From assembly GCF_020283565.1 (NCBI RefSeq), contig NC_060063.1, positions 47,762,856-47,826,855 of the forward strand: a stretch of DNA of 64,000 bases, given 5' to 3'. Source of the stretch: Trifolium pratense. Lineage: Eukaryota; Streptophyta; Magnoliopsida; Fabales; Fabaceae. Below the pieces are notes generated by a model. It searched no databases. It was not told the origin of the DNA and worked only from the letters and a program-made list of their open reading frames with translations. A program made the position numbers and the translations under genes. Below are positions 35,105 to 46,700 of the stretch, piece by piece; position 1 is the first letter of the stretch; each line of letters opens with the position of its first letter.

Positions 35105-38100
35105 AAAAAATTGTTGTCTCTAAATAAGCCGTATTTCTTTTTTTATAACCTTTTTTTGATAATAAATAAGTCATACTAATGGAGTCTCTTCAGTTAAAAC
35201 ACATCCATAAACGAAAGAGGAATTAATATTCTATATGAATATCCCATACACATATATATATATTACCTCCGTTGCTAATATCGTTTATTAGCAAAAATTA
35301 TAAAAATTTTGATAACTAATATCGTTTATTAGTAAAAATTATAAAAATTTAATATTTTGAAAATACTCATCAAAACAAAATAAAATAAAATAATCAATTA
35401 ACAGTTAGTTGGTTCAGTAGTGATTGATGTTGGACTTGCTAGGGAGGACTACGATTTGATCCATTACAACTACAATCGAAGAGGACAGGGACAACTTGCT
35501 AGAATTGACCCTCAAATCAGATTTGGCGACCCGGTAAATCGGATACCGATGGTAAAAAACAAAATAATAAATAAATTAGATGATCGCCACTATTTTTTGT
35601 TGTTATAAAAGTATTTCACTAAACTGTACCGGAGAGATATAGAGCGATAATATTTTTATATTCAAAAATAAAATGGGTATTTGCATATTTTTTATAGTTA
35701 TATTATGGACAAAAAGTTGTACCGTGGTTCAGTGGGGGACAAAAATTCTTGTTTTTGTCATGTCCCTTACTACCTAATTTGTCCAGTTTCAAATCAAACA
35801 GGGTATAACAAAAGTTGTCCAGTCCAGTCCTCTGTTTTTTTAGCAGATTAAACGCACATATTTAGATTTTTCATTAAAATGTATTAAAAGGAGTATTTCA
35901 CACCTTGTAAGAAAAGTAATTGAACTCATTAATTTTTTATTATAAAATTTCGAAATTATCCCGTATGAGAACTTGTTCTATAAAAACAAAAATGTTACTA
36001 TTGAAAACTACATTCAAGAATTTTGTATAAAAAAAACTAAATTCAAGAATTTAAGAATTTTAAAAAAAATTGAGCTTAAAAGTAATGTTTTTGTTGTGAA
36101 GCGGTATGTATTACTATTTCATTTGTCATGGGTCATGGCTTATAGCATCAAATTTGTCCTTAAGTTCAGCGAGATCCAATCTTGATTTAATTATTATTTA
36201 CGCAATTAGTTTATCGTGGTTACGTTGTCATCGAGTTAGATTATTAATGCACCTTACTGACCAAAAAAAAGATTAATGCACCTTACATTAAAATAAACAA
36301 GTACTAATAACATCATGATCGATAAACCTTCCCAAGGTGATACTATCCTAATAATTGGACTAACGGGTTAAAGCCTTTTTTTATCTTTTGAAAATTGAAA
36401 CTGTATTTTTATTCTAGAAAATTTTTCATCCCACTACCCACTTTCTCACCACACCCCTGGAAATTCTATTTTTACCCTTGGTCAAAAAAATCGGAACGTG
36501 TTTTCCGAATTTTTTTAGTTCAAATTTGGAAAAAATTCGGAAAACACATTCCGAAGTTGTTTTTGAAGGCAAAAAAAATTCGGAAAACGCGTTCCGAATT
36601 TTTTGACCAAGGGCAAAAATGGAATTTCCAGGGGTGTGGTGAGAAAGTGGGTAGGTGGGATGAGAAATTTTCTTTATTCTATAGCTATAAATTATAGAGG
36701 AGTATTATCTAAACACAAAATTTGGGGACATAAAATTGACACACTTTTTTACCACTCATATTCATGGAAATCGATGCATGCAAATAATATTAAAAAAAGA
36801 AAAAGCGTATATTTGTTATATTTTTGTTTGAAAATTGTGTTGGAATAACATTTTCCTAAATTATAATATCAAACAACATTTTGTAAAAAGAATTAAAATT
36901 AAGGGTCATTTTCAAAAACTTGTTAAGCATACAGAAAAAGAAATAAAACATAAAACTAATATTAGTAAGATAAATTTTAATATGCTTACATAGTGCACCG
37001 ATAACAGTGTTTAGCATTTTCATAAAATTAAATGCATTTTTGATATCTGAATTTGTCATGTTTACGTAACTATCTCAACAATTGTATCATGTCTACTATA
37101 ATTATTAATATGTCATGTTGACTTTAACTAATTCTACATGAAATTTATTTAATGAAATAAAATAGAAATCAATTTATATTCACCTGATGAATATTTTTAT
37201 TATAAAAAATTATGAATATTTCTACACACTGTTAATCAAATTGTAAACATATTATATTTGACTTTAATCATAAATTCTTTAAAATTAAAGTTATGATTGA
37301 TTTGTTGGCCACAATATATCAAAATTAAATTCTATAAAATATTTTAAAAAGGATATGTAAAAAGAGATAAAGTGCTGACTTTTTCAAAAAAAATTCAATG
37401 GATATATAGGTGGAGCATTTGCACTATACTCATTGATATGTAGATATTTAAAGGTGAGTTTGGCTCCCAATCAACAGCCAGAGGACATGGAACTTTCTAA
37501 TTACAAGCTTGAAATACCATCTAGCCAGCAGAAAAGAGCTTATAAACTAAAGCATAAAATTGAGAATAGTCATTTTGCAAGAATTCTACTTTTACTTCTA
37601 GCTATAATGGGAACTGCCATGGTCATTGGAGATGGGATCCTCACTCCATCAATTTCAGGTTGGTTATAATTTATAGCTTAACAATTTTGAGACTTTTTTT
37701 TTTGTTACATTATTTGATACAATCGTAATGTTTAATACAGTCCTTTCTGCGGTGAGCGGAATCAGTACATCACTAGGTCAAGGTAATTCATTTAATGTTA
37801 TATTTATATATTATTATCATTATCGATTTTGTATCGTCTCTATTTTAATTAATGAAATAATAGTAAAATAAATAAATTTAAGAGTTACAATTTTTTAAAA
37901 TGTGATTTTCAATGCATGAGAATGTTTATTCTCTTTTTTTGTAGATGCTGTTGTGGGCATTACTGTTGCAATTTTGGTCGTCCTATTTAGCATGCAACGA
38001 TTTGGTACTGATAAAGTGGGAACTTTATTTGCTCCAATTATTTTAGTATGGTTTACATTTATTGGTGGAATTGGTCTCTACAATTTATTCAAACATGACA

Positions 38101-41100
38101 TTGGAGTATTAAGAGCTTTTAATCCAAAATATATAGTTGATTACTTCAAACGAAATGGTAAAGAAGGATGGTTATCACTAGGTGGAGTCTTTTTATGCAT
38201 TACAGGTGAGTAACATATACTCTATTAATTAATCTTATTAAGTTGTGTATAGTTTTTAAATTTTCTAATTAAGATACATATAATCTTAGGATCTGAGGCT
38301 ATGTTTGCTGATTTGGGTCACTTCAGTGTACGAGCCATTCAAGTAAGTAATTAAAATTATACATTTATACTTGTAATATGATATGATATACTCTTTGATT
38401 AAGATACATATGTGCACTAAAAAGTTGATATCGCATTATTTTGTTTCCAAAAATGTTAAAAAGTTACACATGAGATTGATGAGAGATGACCTGAATGTTA
38501 AGAGTCTCACATCGGTTGAGAGATGGTCTGACTAAGTGTTTATATACTAGAGGCAATCCTCACCTTACAAGCCGGTTTTGTAAGGATGAGTTAGGCCCAA
38601 TACTCATTTCTAAGATGGTATCAGAGCCCTCTCCACGATCCGCTGGGCCACCTGTTATCAGGTTTCCGCTATCGGGCCACCCACCGTTTATATCCACGCA
38701 CCAAGCCCAATAGTGCTGGGCGTGAGGGGGTGTGTTAAGAGTCTCACATCGGTTGAGAGATGGCCTGACTAAGTGTTTATATACTAGAGACAATCCTCAC
38801 CTTACAAGCCGGTTTTGTAAGGATGAGTTAGGCCCAATACTCATTTCTAAGACTGAACATATATTTATAAGTGGAGACAATTGTCATCTTATAAGTTGGT
38901 TTTATAAGGCTGAATAAGACCAAATATAAAAATTTACGATGATATAAGAACCTCTTCTAAAATCGGGCCACTTGGGTCACACTCAAGATATCCACCTGGA
39001 TCAAGTCTCAGGCGTGTGGGGTGTGTGTTAATAGTTTCACATTAGATGATAGATGAACTAAACATATATTTATAAGTGAGTTTTTAAAGTTGAGTTAGGT
39101 CTAACCCAAAATTCTCACCTTAGAAGCCAGTGTAGTAAGATTGAGTTAGGCCTAATCAAAATTCTCACATTACAAGTCAGTGTAGTAAGATCGAGTTAGA
39201 GTTAGGCCTAACCCAAAATTCTCACATTACAAACGAGTTTCGTAAGGTTGAGTAAGAGTAATGTATAACTCAAAATTCTAAGAAAAGTGATAGCTAGACA
39301 ATCTCTAATTTTCAACATTTTTCCAATTTCTAATATACATATATCATATGTATGCAGATTAGCTTTTCTTTTGTTACATTCCCTGCAATCTTGACAGCAT
39401 ATATTGGACAAGCAGCATATCTAAGAAAGTTTCCTGACAAAGTGGGAAATACTTTCTATGATAGTATACCTGGTAAGCTGATTAATTTTAAAGTGAAATC
39501 ATAAACACAAAGGATATTTATTTGATCAATTTCACTTTTACTAACTATTGATGTGAATAACTTGCAGACCCTTTGTATTGGCCAACATTTGTTGTGGCTA
39601 TTGGTGCTGCCATTATTGCTAGTCAAGCTATGATTTCAGGAGCCTTTTCCATCATATCACAGGCCTTAAGTCTAGGTTGTTTCCCTAGAGTTAGGGTTGT
39701 GCATACTTCAACTAAGCATCAAGGTCAAGTGTATATTCCAGAGATCAACTACATGTTCATGATTGGATGTATTATAGTCTGTGTTGCCTTCAAGACCACA
39801 GAAAATATCAGTCATGCATATGGTAAGAATCAAGTTTATAAATCCGTAATTTCTATATGATTCGTTTGATTTGCAAAATGTTAGTACCGGACAGAATAGT
39901 CCATGTCAAATTTTTAAGGTATTGACCAACTTTTTCTGTTGTACGATGTATGATGAACAAAAAGTTGTCATTTGGCTTAGTGAGGGACAAGAATTTTAGT
40001 TTCTGTTGAGTCCCTTGCCCCCCAATTTGTCTAGTCACAAGAACAATTTTAAAATCAAACACAGTGCAATTGAACTTGTCCTGTCCCTTATTTTTTAGCA
40101 GATCAAACACGTATTTCTTATAAGTATTTTAATTTAAAGTAACATGTGAACAATGGAAAATGTTTATTGCAGGGATTGCTGTTATTGGTGATATGATGAT
40201 AACAACAACACTAGTTTCACTTATAATGCTTGTTATATGGAAGAAGAGTTTATGGATGGTCATCATTTTCTTTTTGGTATTTGGTAGCACAGAGTTTCTT
40301 TATTTATCATCTCAAATAACCAAGTTTACAGCAGGAGGATATTTTCCAATTGTACTAGCTACTGTCTTGACAATGGTTATGGGAATTTGGCATTATGTGC
40401 ACAAAGAAAGATACATGTTTGAACTCAAAAACAAAGTTTCGACCGAGTATTTGAAGGGATTAGCCAACAACACTGATGTTCATAGAGTGCCTGGAATTGG
40501 ACTTTTGTATTCTGAGCTTGTACAAGGAATTCCGCCGATATTTCCACATTTTATAGCTAGTGTACCATCTATTCATTCGGTTGTTGTATTTGTTTCCATC
40601 AAGACAATTCCTGTTAGTAGAGTTGCATTGGAAGAAAGGTTTTTGTTTCGACAAGTTGAACCGAGGGAGTATAGAATATTTCGATGTGTTGTGAGGCATG
40701 GTTACAGTGATGTACTTGGGGATCCTTTAGAGTTTGAGTCACAATTAATGCAAAATCTCAAAGGATTCATTCAACAAGAGAATTTCATGCTTGAGGTTAA
40801 TGATGGTACTAATACTAATAATGTAACTACAAGTGAACAATTAGTGGCACCTACTTCCACTAATGAGAGTGATCAAAGGGAAGATGATTCAGCTAAAGAA
40901 TTGAAACCAAGGTCTAATAATTCATCAAGTAGAATCATCCCAAGTCTTGGTGTGTCTCATGTATCATCAGATTCGATACGATCATTACCTGGAAGTGCGA
41001 CAAAATCATCAAATTTCTATGCACCTATCTTCCAAGGACCTGAAGAGGAAATTAAGTTTATTGATAAAGCAATGGAAAGAGGTGTGGTTTATATGATAGG

Positions 41101-41260
41101 TGAAGCAGAAGTAGTAGCTCATCCAAATTCTTCTATTTTGAATAAGATTGTTGTCAACTATGCTTATAGTTTCTTGAGGAAGAATTTTAGGCAGGCAGAA
41201 CAATCCATAGCTATTCCACACAGGAGACTTCTTAAGGTTGGAATGACATATGAATTGTAA
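33189..41260 (+). CDS. HAK5: High-affinity K+ transporter, HAK/KUP cluster I (HAK5-type), 9 exons, 819 aa
   Basis: Exons 33189-33362, 34279-34501, 37410-37658, 37741-37782, 37945-38205, 38290-38342, 39358-39472, 39568-39822, 40173-41260; phases agree throughout (2460 bp). Hydrophilic N-terminus of 58 aa, then [15 protein letters not shown] (73-87), [19 protein letters not shown] (206-215), [53 protein letters not shown], and a long cytosolic C-terminal domain ending [12 protein letters not shown]. As recalled, the order and spacing match Arabidopsis HAK5 nearly end to end. The family moves K+ into root cells at micromolar supply at the plasma membrane; in Arabidopsis it is induced by K+ starvation and activated by CBL1/9-CIPK23. 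Length is normal. Introns 1, 2 and 6 carry many small transposons; the coding frame looks intact. Confidence 0.94.
33474..33650. mobile_element. MITE in HAK5 intron 1
   Basis: Inverted ends of about 45 bp: left aattcttacttgggcacaaa, right tttgtgcccaagttagaatt, continuing as cttttaggtacacacac / gtgtgtgcctaaatg. About 177 bp in all. Confidence 0.7.
33764..33915 (+). mobile_element. SINE family 2, copy A (plus) in HAK5 intron 1
   Basis: Contains aacttagccaaagtttgagg, then gttaaaactctta, agagagtttgccgtc and aaaggattagtct. The same words occur in the same order, on the opposite strand, at about 34010-34172. Box B is degraded (aggtttgatc). Confidence 0.55.
34010..34172 (-). mobile_element. SINE family 2, copy B (minus) in HAK5 intron 1
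   Basis: The minus strand reads tagcttaaccaag (box A-like), cctgggttcgatccctgac (good box B), gttaaaactcttagggagag and cgaaggattagtctctgcag. It is inverted relative to copy A about 100 bp away, so the pair could form a stem in the pre-mRNA. Confidence 0.6.
35398..35553 (+). mobile_element. tRNA-derived SINE-like repeat (family 3) in HAK5 intron 2
   Basis: Starts ttagttggttcagtagtgat (box A-like), then gctagggaggactacgatttg (decayed box B region) and ends ggtaaatcggataccgatgg. This follows a dispersed legume repeat I recall with the same order (ttggttcagtggtgattg ... cacggttcgatcc). The ORF over it is an accident of the repeat. Confidence 0.5.
36417..36672. mobile_element. Mutator-like MITE with about 100-bp inverted arms in HAK5 intron 2
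   Basis: Ends gaaaatttttcatcccac / gtgggatgagaaattttc, arms continuing through ctttctcaccacacccctgg and its complement. A 9-bp direct repeat tttattcta flanks it (36408-36416 and 36673-36681). The centre holds three TTCGGAAnnnG-type segments (ttccgaattttttt, ttcggaaaacrcgttccgaa) that are palindromic in themselves. Confidence 0.8.
38454..39283 (+). mobile_element. Older TRIM element carrying a younger TRIM, HAK5 intron 6
   Basis: A diverged copy of the same TRIM family. Its first LTR starts TGTTAAAAAGTTACACATGA at 38454, is interrupted at 38496-38852 by the younger element, and resumes catatatttataagtgg. Its second LTR starts TGTTAATAGTTTCACATTAG at 39026 and ends near 39283. In the second LTR the segment aaaattctcac-ttacaag-gagttagg is repeated about three times, lengthening it to about 258 bp. 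A TSD was not resolved. Confidence 0.65.
38496..38852 (+). mobile_element. Complete TRIM retrotransposon (357 bp) with 120-bp LTRs
   Basis: LTRs 38496-38615 and 38733-38852 differ at two sites that I can see (ggtctgac/ggcctgac, agaggcaa/agagacaa). The first LTR is followed directly by TGGTATCAGAGC, the initiator Met-tRNA primer binding site, and the second is preceded by a G-rich tract (gtgaggggg). A perfect 5-bp TSD, ctgaa, lies at 38491-38495 and 38853-38857. It has no coding capacity, as expected for a TRIM, and would need enzymes from another element. Confidence 0.93.
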
Positions 41261-42577
41261 CATATGTTTGAGACTTCTTATGTATCTATCTATGTTGACT
41301 ACAATTGAGGTTGTGTATTATATTGATAAATGTGTATTTGTGTGTAATTTTATTTTAAGTTTGTAAATTGTCCACCAAGTCATGTAAGTTTTGAATCATG
41401 GAGAAGTGAAAAGCATTGCTCTAACATAAATAAAAAAGCAGATTGTGAATTATATGTTGTGTGCAAATTGATATTATCTTATTATATATATGATTGATGC
41501 GAAAAAATACTTATATGATCATAAATATTTGGTCACTTCATTTAATCACACTCACATAAAAATACATATCATTTAATTATTTTTCTATCTTTTATCACAC
41601 ATGTGTGTGTGACCAAATCAGGTGACTAAATCTTTGTGACCACCCAAGACTTACTCTAATCGATGCACAATGAGAACTATTATTGTGGGCCATAACCCAG
41701 AGGTTATGTCTTTGACCCCCTAATATTTATATTCTTTGTAACTCTTGCATTACTAACCTCCTTTTGCTATTGTCATTATTGGCATCATTGGAGCCCATGG
41801 CCTTCTTTTCTACTCTCTTTATCTTAATCTATTATTTACATGGGTATCAATGAGCCTCAAACTACTTATAGTTAAAGTAAACTAACTAACTGGTTTAACA
41901 GAAGCAATTAGTCAGTTAACAAAACTGAATTTTACCCAAAACAAAATGGCTAAAATTTGCATAAATTGATTGAGCCAACATTCTTGAGCACACTTGCCTC
42001 CCTAATATTGGAGCAGCAAGAGTTGAATGTAAAATATGTTCCCACTGAAGTAGTTAATAATATGTAAAATATTATTTGTGAATCAATCACAATATCCACT
42101 CAAACCGTGTACCGATACATATCCACATAATATGTATAACATAGTGTTCACCAATATATATTGCTTATGTAGTGCATGTTGTTAGTGTGTTTGTAGTTTC
42201 ATCTACTAGAGTACATTGGGTAATTGTACTTTCTTAGTGTAACTATCCATTTCAGTTAGTGACACTATAAACATGAAGTTGTCAAGTTCCACGCATCTTT
42301 GACTGATTCTAACACTTTCACGACCTTTGTGAACTTCTATGAACCTAGGAAATTCTCGCTTGTCTCGTATTCAGTTGTTTTGTATTCAACTAACTTTCTT
42401 CAACTATGAAGAATTCGGTTGAACCTTAATTCAATTATTCAATTACTCGCAGTTATTGGATTGGAAAATATGTTTTCTTTTCAATGTTACACAGTGTTGA
42501 TATTGTGTGGAGAGGAACACTGAACAAATATATGTAATTAGCTTCTTATATGATTGTTTCTCAATATTAACATCAAA
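41261..42577. other. HAK5 3' flank to tRNA-Trp, no gene
   Basis: AT-rich 3' flank and intergenic sequence. I see no coding region and no repeat that I can name. Confidence 0.5.
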
Positions 42578-42649
42578 GGATCTGTGGCGCAATGGTAGCG
42601 CGTCTGACTCCAGATCAGAAGGTTGCGTGTTCGATTCACGTCAGGTTCA
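42578..42649 (+). tRNA. tRNA-Trp (anticodon CCA)
   Basis: 72 nt, intronless. Box A tggcgcaatgg, anticodon loop ctCCAga between stems tctga/tcaga, and T-arm with gttcgattc (box B). The acceptor stem ggatctg/caggttc closes, with discriminator A. A T run (attttt) follows for Pol III termination, and cat-caa lies just upstream, as is usual for plant tRNA genes. Against the Arabidopsis gene as I recall it, the stem pair C-G is changed to T-A on both sides, so structure is kept. A functional gene is likely. Confidence 0.95.
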
Positions 42650-43734
42650 ATTTTTCCCACCTTTTTAGCTTTTTTTTATAGAATATTCACAAAAGGACCA
42701 AATCAGATCTTATATCAATGTGATTTTTCCAATTTCAGAAACCATTTTTTCTGTTTTGTCTGCTACATTTACCTTAGTTTTAAATTTCACACCATTTTGA
42801 TAAGGAAATTTATTGATTAATATTTTTTTTACATCATGATCTCATGCATTAATTTCCATATAAATGATTTCATGGTGGTATAAGTATAGGACTGGACTAA
42901 CACATATTTTAACACACTTTATATTTTTACACATCATGATTTTCTTTTTAATCCTTTATGTTTGCAAAATTAGATGATTTATCTTCGCCCCTCTGGATTG
43001 CTCACAGTAGAAAAACTACTACCGGAAGATAGATATATCTCCCAATAAGGATCTTGGGGAGGTTTTGGAAAGAATTAAGAGTGTATTTCTTGGAAATGAA
43101 TGTTGGTGAAGAAAACAAACTCGCATTGCCTATATTATGAGTGATATGTTAATCCTTTAGATTGCATTTTTTTTTGGATGGAGTTGTATTTTGGCCAGCC
43201 TTTGTTTTTGGTTTGAGTATTTCTATGTACTTATCCCCTGATGTGGGTAAAGTACGTCTTGTACTATTTCCTTTGTGCTCCTCAATTCCCGTTTATATAT
43301 ATAATCATTTTCTTTGCTCTTTCAAAAAAAAAAAAAAAAACATATCTCCCGATAAGATTTGGACTGACGGGAGATAGCTCACCGATAGATGGGGGGATAT
43401 AGGAGGGATTCTGATCAACTTAGGGGGCGAAGAGCAACCATAAAGTTAAGTGAAGGTAGCAAATGTACCTTTTTTCATTAAACCAAAGTTTTTGAACTGC
43501 TCATAAACTGTGTATCAAACCATTTCCCCCTTAGTTTGGGATTTACAGAATAAAAACCAATTCAAGCCTTTTTTTATCAAATGTTATTCACACTCAAATA
43601 AACACAAAACTCTATTTCAAACCTAGGTGTATAATGTGTATCATTAGAACATGAATGTAATGTTGATAATAGTGCAGACCATGATGTCTTATAAACAATG
43701 TAGCATCCATCCACCAATGAAACCTCTCAATTAA
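42650..43734. other. Interval between tRNA-Trp and SnRK2, no gene
   Basis: Holds a LINE-type stub (43050-43341) and the SnRK2 3' flank. Nothing else was recognised. Confidence 0.5.
43050..43341 (+). mobile_element. 5'-truncated LINE-type retroposon with poly(A) and TSD
   Basis: Flanked by atatctcccRataag (43035-43049 and 43342-43356, one mismatch). Ends in about 18 A after gctctttc. The body has a LINE-like C-terminal coding tail (ttttggccagcctttgttt, then gtacgtcttgtacta), but no open frame. Confidence 0.65.
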
Positions 43735-46700
43735 TCACACATTTTCATATTCACCACTGACATCAATTTCCTCGTCGTCTTCAATGTTCATTGAACCGGT
43801 GTCAGCTTGACCATCCTCGCCAGGTTTGGATCCTTGTCCCGGTATCCTCGCCTCTTGTATGATCCTCATGATTTCTTCTACACTTTGACTTGGTTGGTCC
43901 TTTGTTTCCACATAACCTTTTCTTTCAGCTTCAATTATCTCTTTCGGCATATTCTTCAAAAACCAAGGGTTCTGTTTTATCTCTGGGATGGTGATCCTCT
44001 TTAACAATGATAAAATGTAATTAGTATGAAAAATGAACATAATCTCATTATACAATATCTAAGTTCTTTATTTTCTTGATTTATATCGGTGGTGTTAGAG
44101 GCGCTTACATAATTTCCGTTTCTTAGGCCATTACTGTGAACATTTGTAGTTCTAACTGTTTGTATGATTTTTAAACTCATTTAATGATACATACCTTGGC
44201 AGGATCGGCAACAAAGATGCGTGATAGAAGATTCCTACAATCTGCAGAAATGCGTACATAGTCGGGTATGGAGTATTGAACACCTATTATTCTCTACAAA
44301 CAGATATAATCTGAGTTTAAATTTCCTGCTATCAGAGATTAATCATAATAGTATTTTAATGTTGAAGTTAAATAATAGCTCACCCCAATAGTCTTTCTGA
44401 AATTTCTAGGATCTTCTGGTTCTTCAAATGGATATGCACCAACTAGCATTACATATAGAGTCACACCACAGGACCAAACATCTGCAATCTATACAAAAAC
44501 ACGTATTGAATCGACAATTTTGGACCAAGCGATGAACTGTTTAGCCTATGTTTGGTATCACGGTGGGCATGTCAGAATCACAGGGTGATCCACCGTGATT
44601 TTCCAAAAGCTACAATCTATAGCTTCTGCAAAATCACATTGGATCACTGTGATTCTGGCATACTCATCGTGATACCAAACATACACTTAATCGACTCGAG
44701 TCATTACTATTACTATATGTCAATTGTTAAACCATGGCTGTTAACATCGGTACAGTGTGGCTTGAAACATGTTTTTTAAAGCCCTTACAGAAATGACAAA
44801 GAAAATCTCAGGTACCTTTCCATCGTACTCCTTTCGTGATAGAACCTCGGGAGCAATGTAAGCAGGAGTTCCAACTGTTGACTTCGGTTGAGAGTGCAGT
44901 ATTCCAGACTGCAATTGAATTAAATGTGAAAATCATCAAATACTAATAACCTTGAATATAATATAAGATAGGAGTATCATAACATGATATATCTCTGAAA
45001 AGGATCATGTATGTGAAATACTAATAACCTTGGAGTAACCAAAGTCGCAAATTTTAAGCCGAGGGGATGGATTTCCGTCCAAGAGAGTGTTTTCCAATTT
45101 CAGATCTCTATGACAAATTTCCTACATCACAAAGCATGATATAAGATACGAGTTTTATATGAAGAACACAACAAATTCTGAGTCCTTGCATACCATTGAA
45201 TGACAGTAGCTAACGCCAGATAGTAGCTGTTGGAAGAAATACCTTGCCTGTAACATTAGGAACATCATTAACTTAGGAAATTTCGATGTGAAAAACTTAT
45301 TCATGTATACGAATATTTAAAATGAAAAACGACAGTTGAATTCAACCACATTAATTTTATAACCTCGTCTTCACTAAATCGACCAGCAGTGCATATTCTC
45401 TCGAAGAGTTCACCACCGGCAGCATACTCCAAGACAATGGCTAAATGAGAAGGGGTCAGCAAGACCTGCGGAACAAATATCTCATTCATAATTTTTTTAT
45501 AACTTCAGAAAGGTCTAAATAGTACGAATTGGAATCTTGCTTCACTGATTGAATACGAAAGGAAAGTTCAACGAATCATAATATTTTTTTTTTTTTGGTT
45601 TACAATGAGCTGGGAATCGAACCCAGAACCTATAACATACTACTCAAACCCCTCACCACTAGACCAAACCTAGTGGCTTAACGAATCATAATATTAAATG
45701 CAATGAGTTATACTTATTCATCATCTTTCAAAATATGATATCGGCGTGCACGGTCTAGTAATATGACAGTATGTAGCATAAACATTTTAGTGTATTATCA
45801 ACAGCAATTGTCTCGATGCGAATGATTATGACCTTCTTTCTTTTAGTAATGACGCATACACCATTCAATTTATTGCCAATTATGATCAAATTCTGATTAG
45901 GTGTTATATAAAGAAGCCAAATGAGAGAACTTCTAGAAAAGAATTGGTGCAAAAGTTAATTTCAACTTATGAAAGATGCTAGTAGCTAGAACACTCATGG
46001 TTATTGTAAGATCATTTTAACATTTCAATATAATGAACTAATGCAGATTAACCAAATACTACATACAAAATAATGAATTATGAGTCGGTCGCGTTGAATT
46101 ATGAACAAGTCAAATCTCTTTTAAGACAAATTTCAATCATTTAATTATAAACTAATGCAGATTAATCAAATACTACATACAAAATACCCCTTCAAACCTA
46201 ATGAAGAAACAATTTAAGAAATAAAGAAAAAGTGTTACCTCTTTGAACCTGACAATATTAGGATGCCTTAATGATCTGTGATTAATTATCTCCCTTTGCA
46301 CATTCTCATCAATCTGGTATAACAGTCACAACTCACTTAGAAGAAACACATATCACAAAGAATTTTAACAAAAAAATTTGAAATGAAATATCCCTAATGT
46401 AGAGTTTAAGCTAATAATTAGGCTTTGTTAATACACTACACTTTTCCTAATGTAGAGTTTAAGCTAATAATTAGGCTTTGTTAATACACTACACTTTTTG
46501 GTTTATAACCCTCTGGTTCCTCAGGGAAAGGGGCCCTAGTAGTCCAGAGTTCGGCCGCGAGGTAAGTAAAGTCTGGCCAAGAAATTGTTCCACCCAGGAA
46601 TCGAACCTGAGTTCTCCCAAAATCTGTCCTTTTTGGTGAAGCGTTGAGCCCAATTACTTGGTTAGAGTTTAAGCTAATAATTAAGCTTTGTTAATACACT

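Noticed and set aside
35420..35608. Exon-like ORF in HAK5 intron 2 ([17 protein letters not shown]...)
   Set aside because: It looked like a captured gene fragment, but the DNA follows the order of a tRNA-derived legume SINE-like repeat (ggttcagtagtgat ... gggaggactacg). I call it a repeat.
36395..36697. 100-aa ORF and overlapping 81-aa ORF in HAK5 intron 2
   Set aside because: They lie over the inverted-repeat MITE 36417-36672; the frames mirror the two arms.
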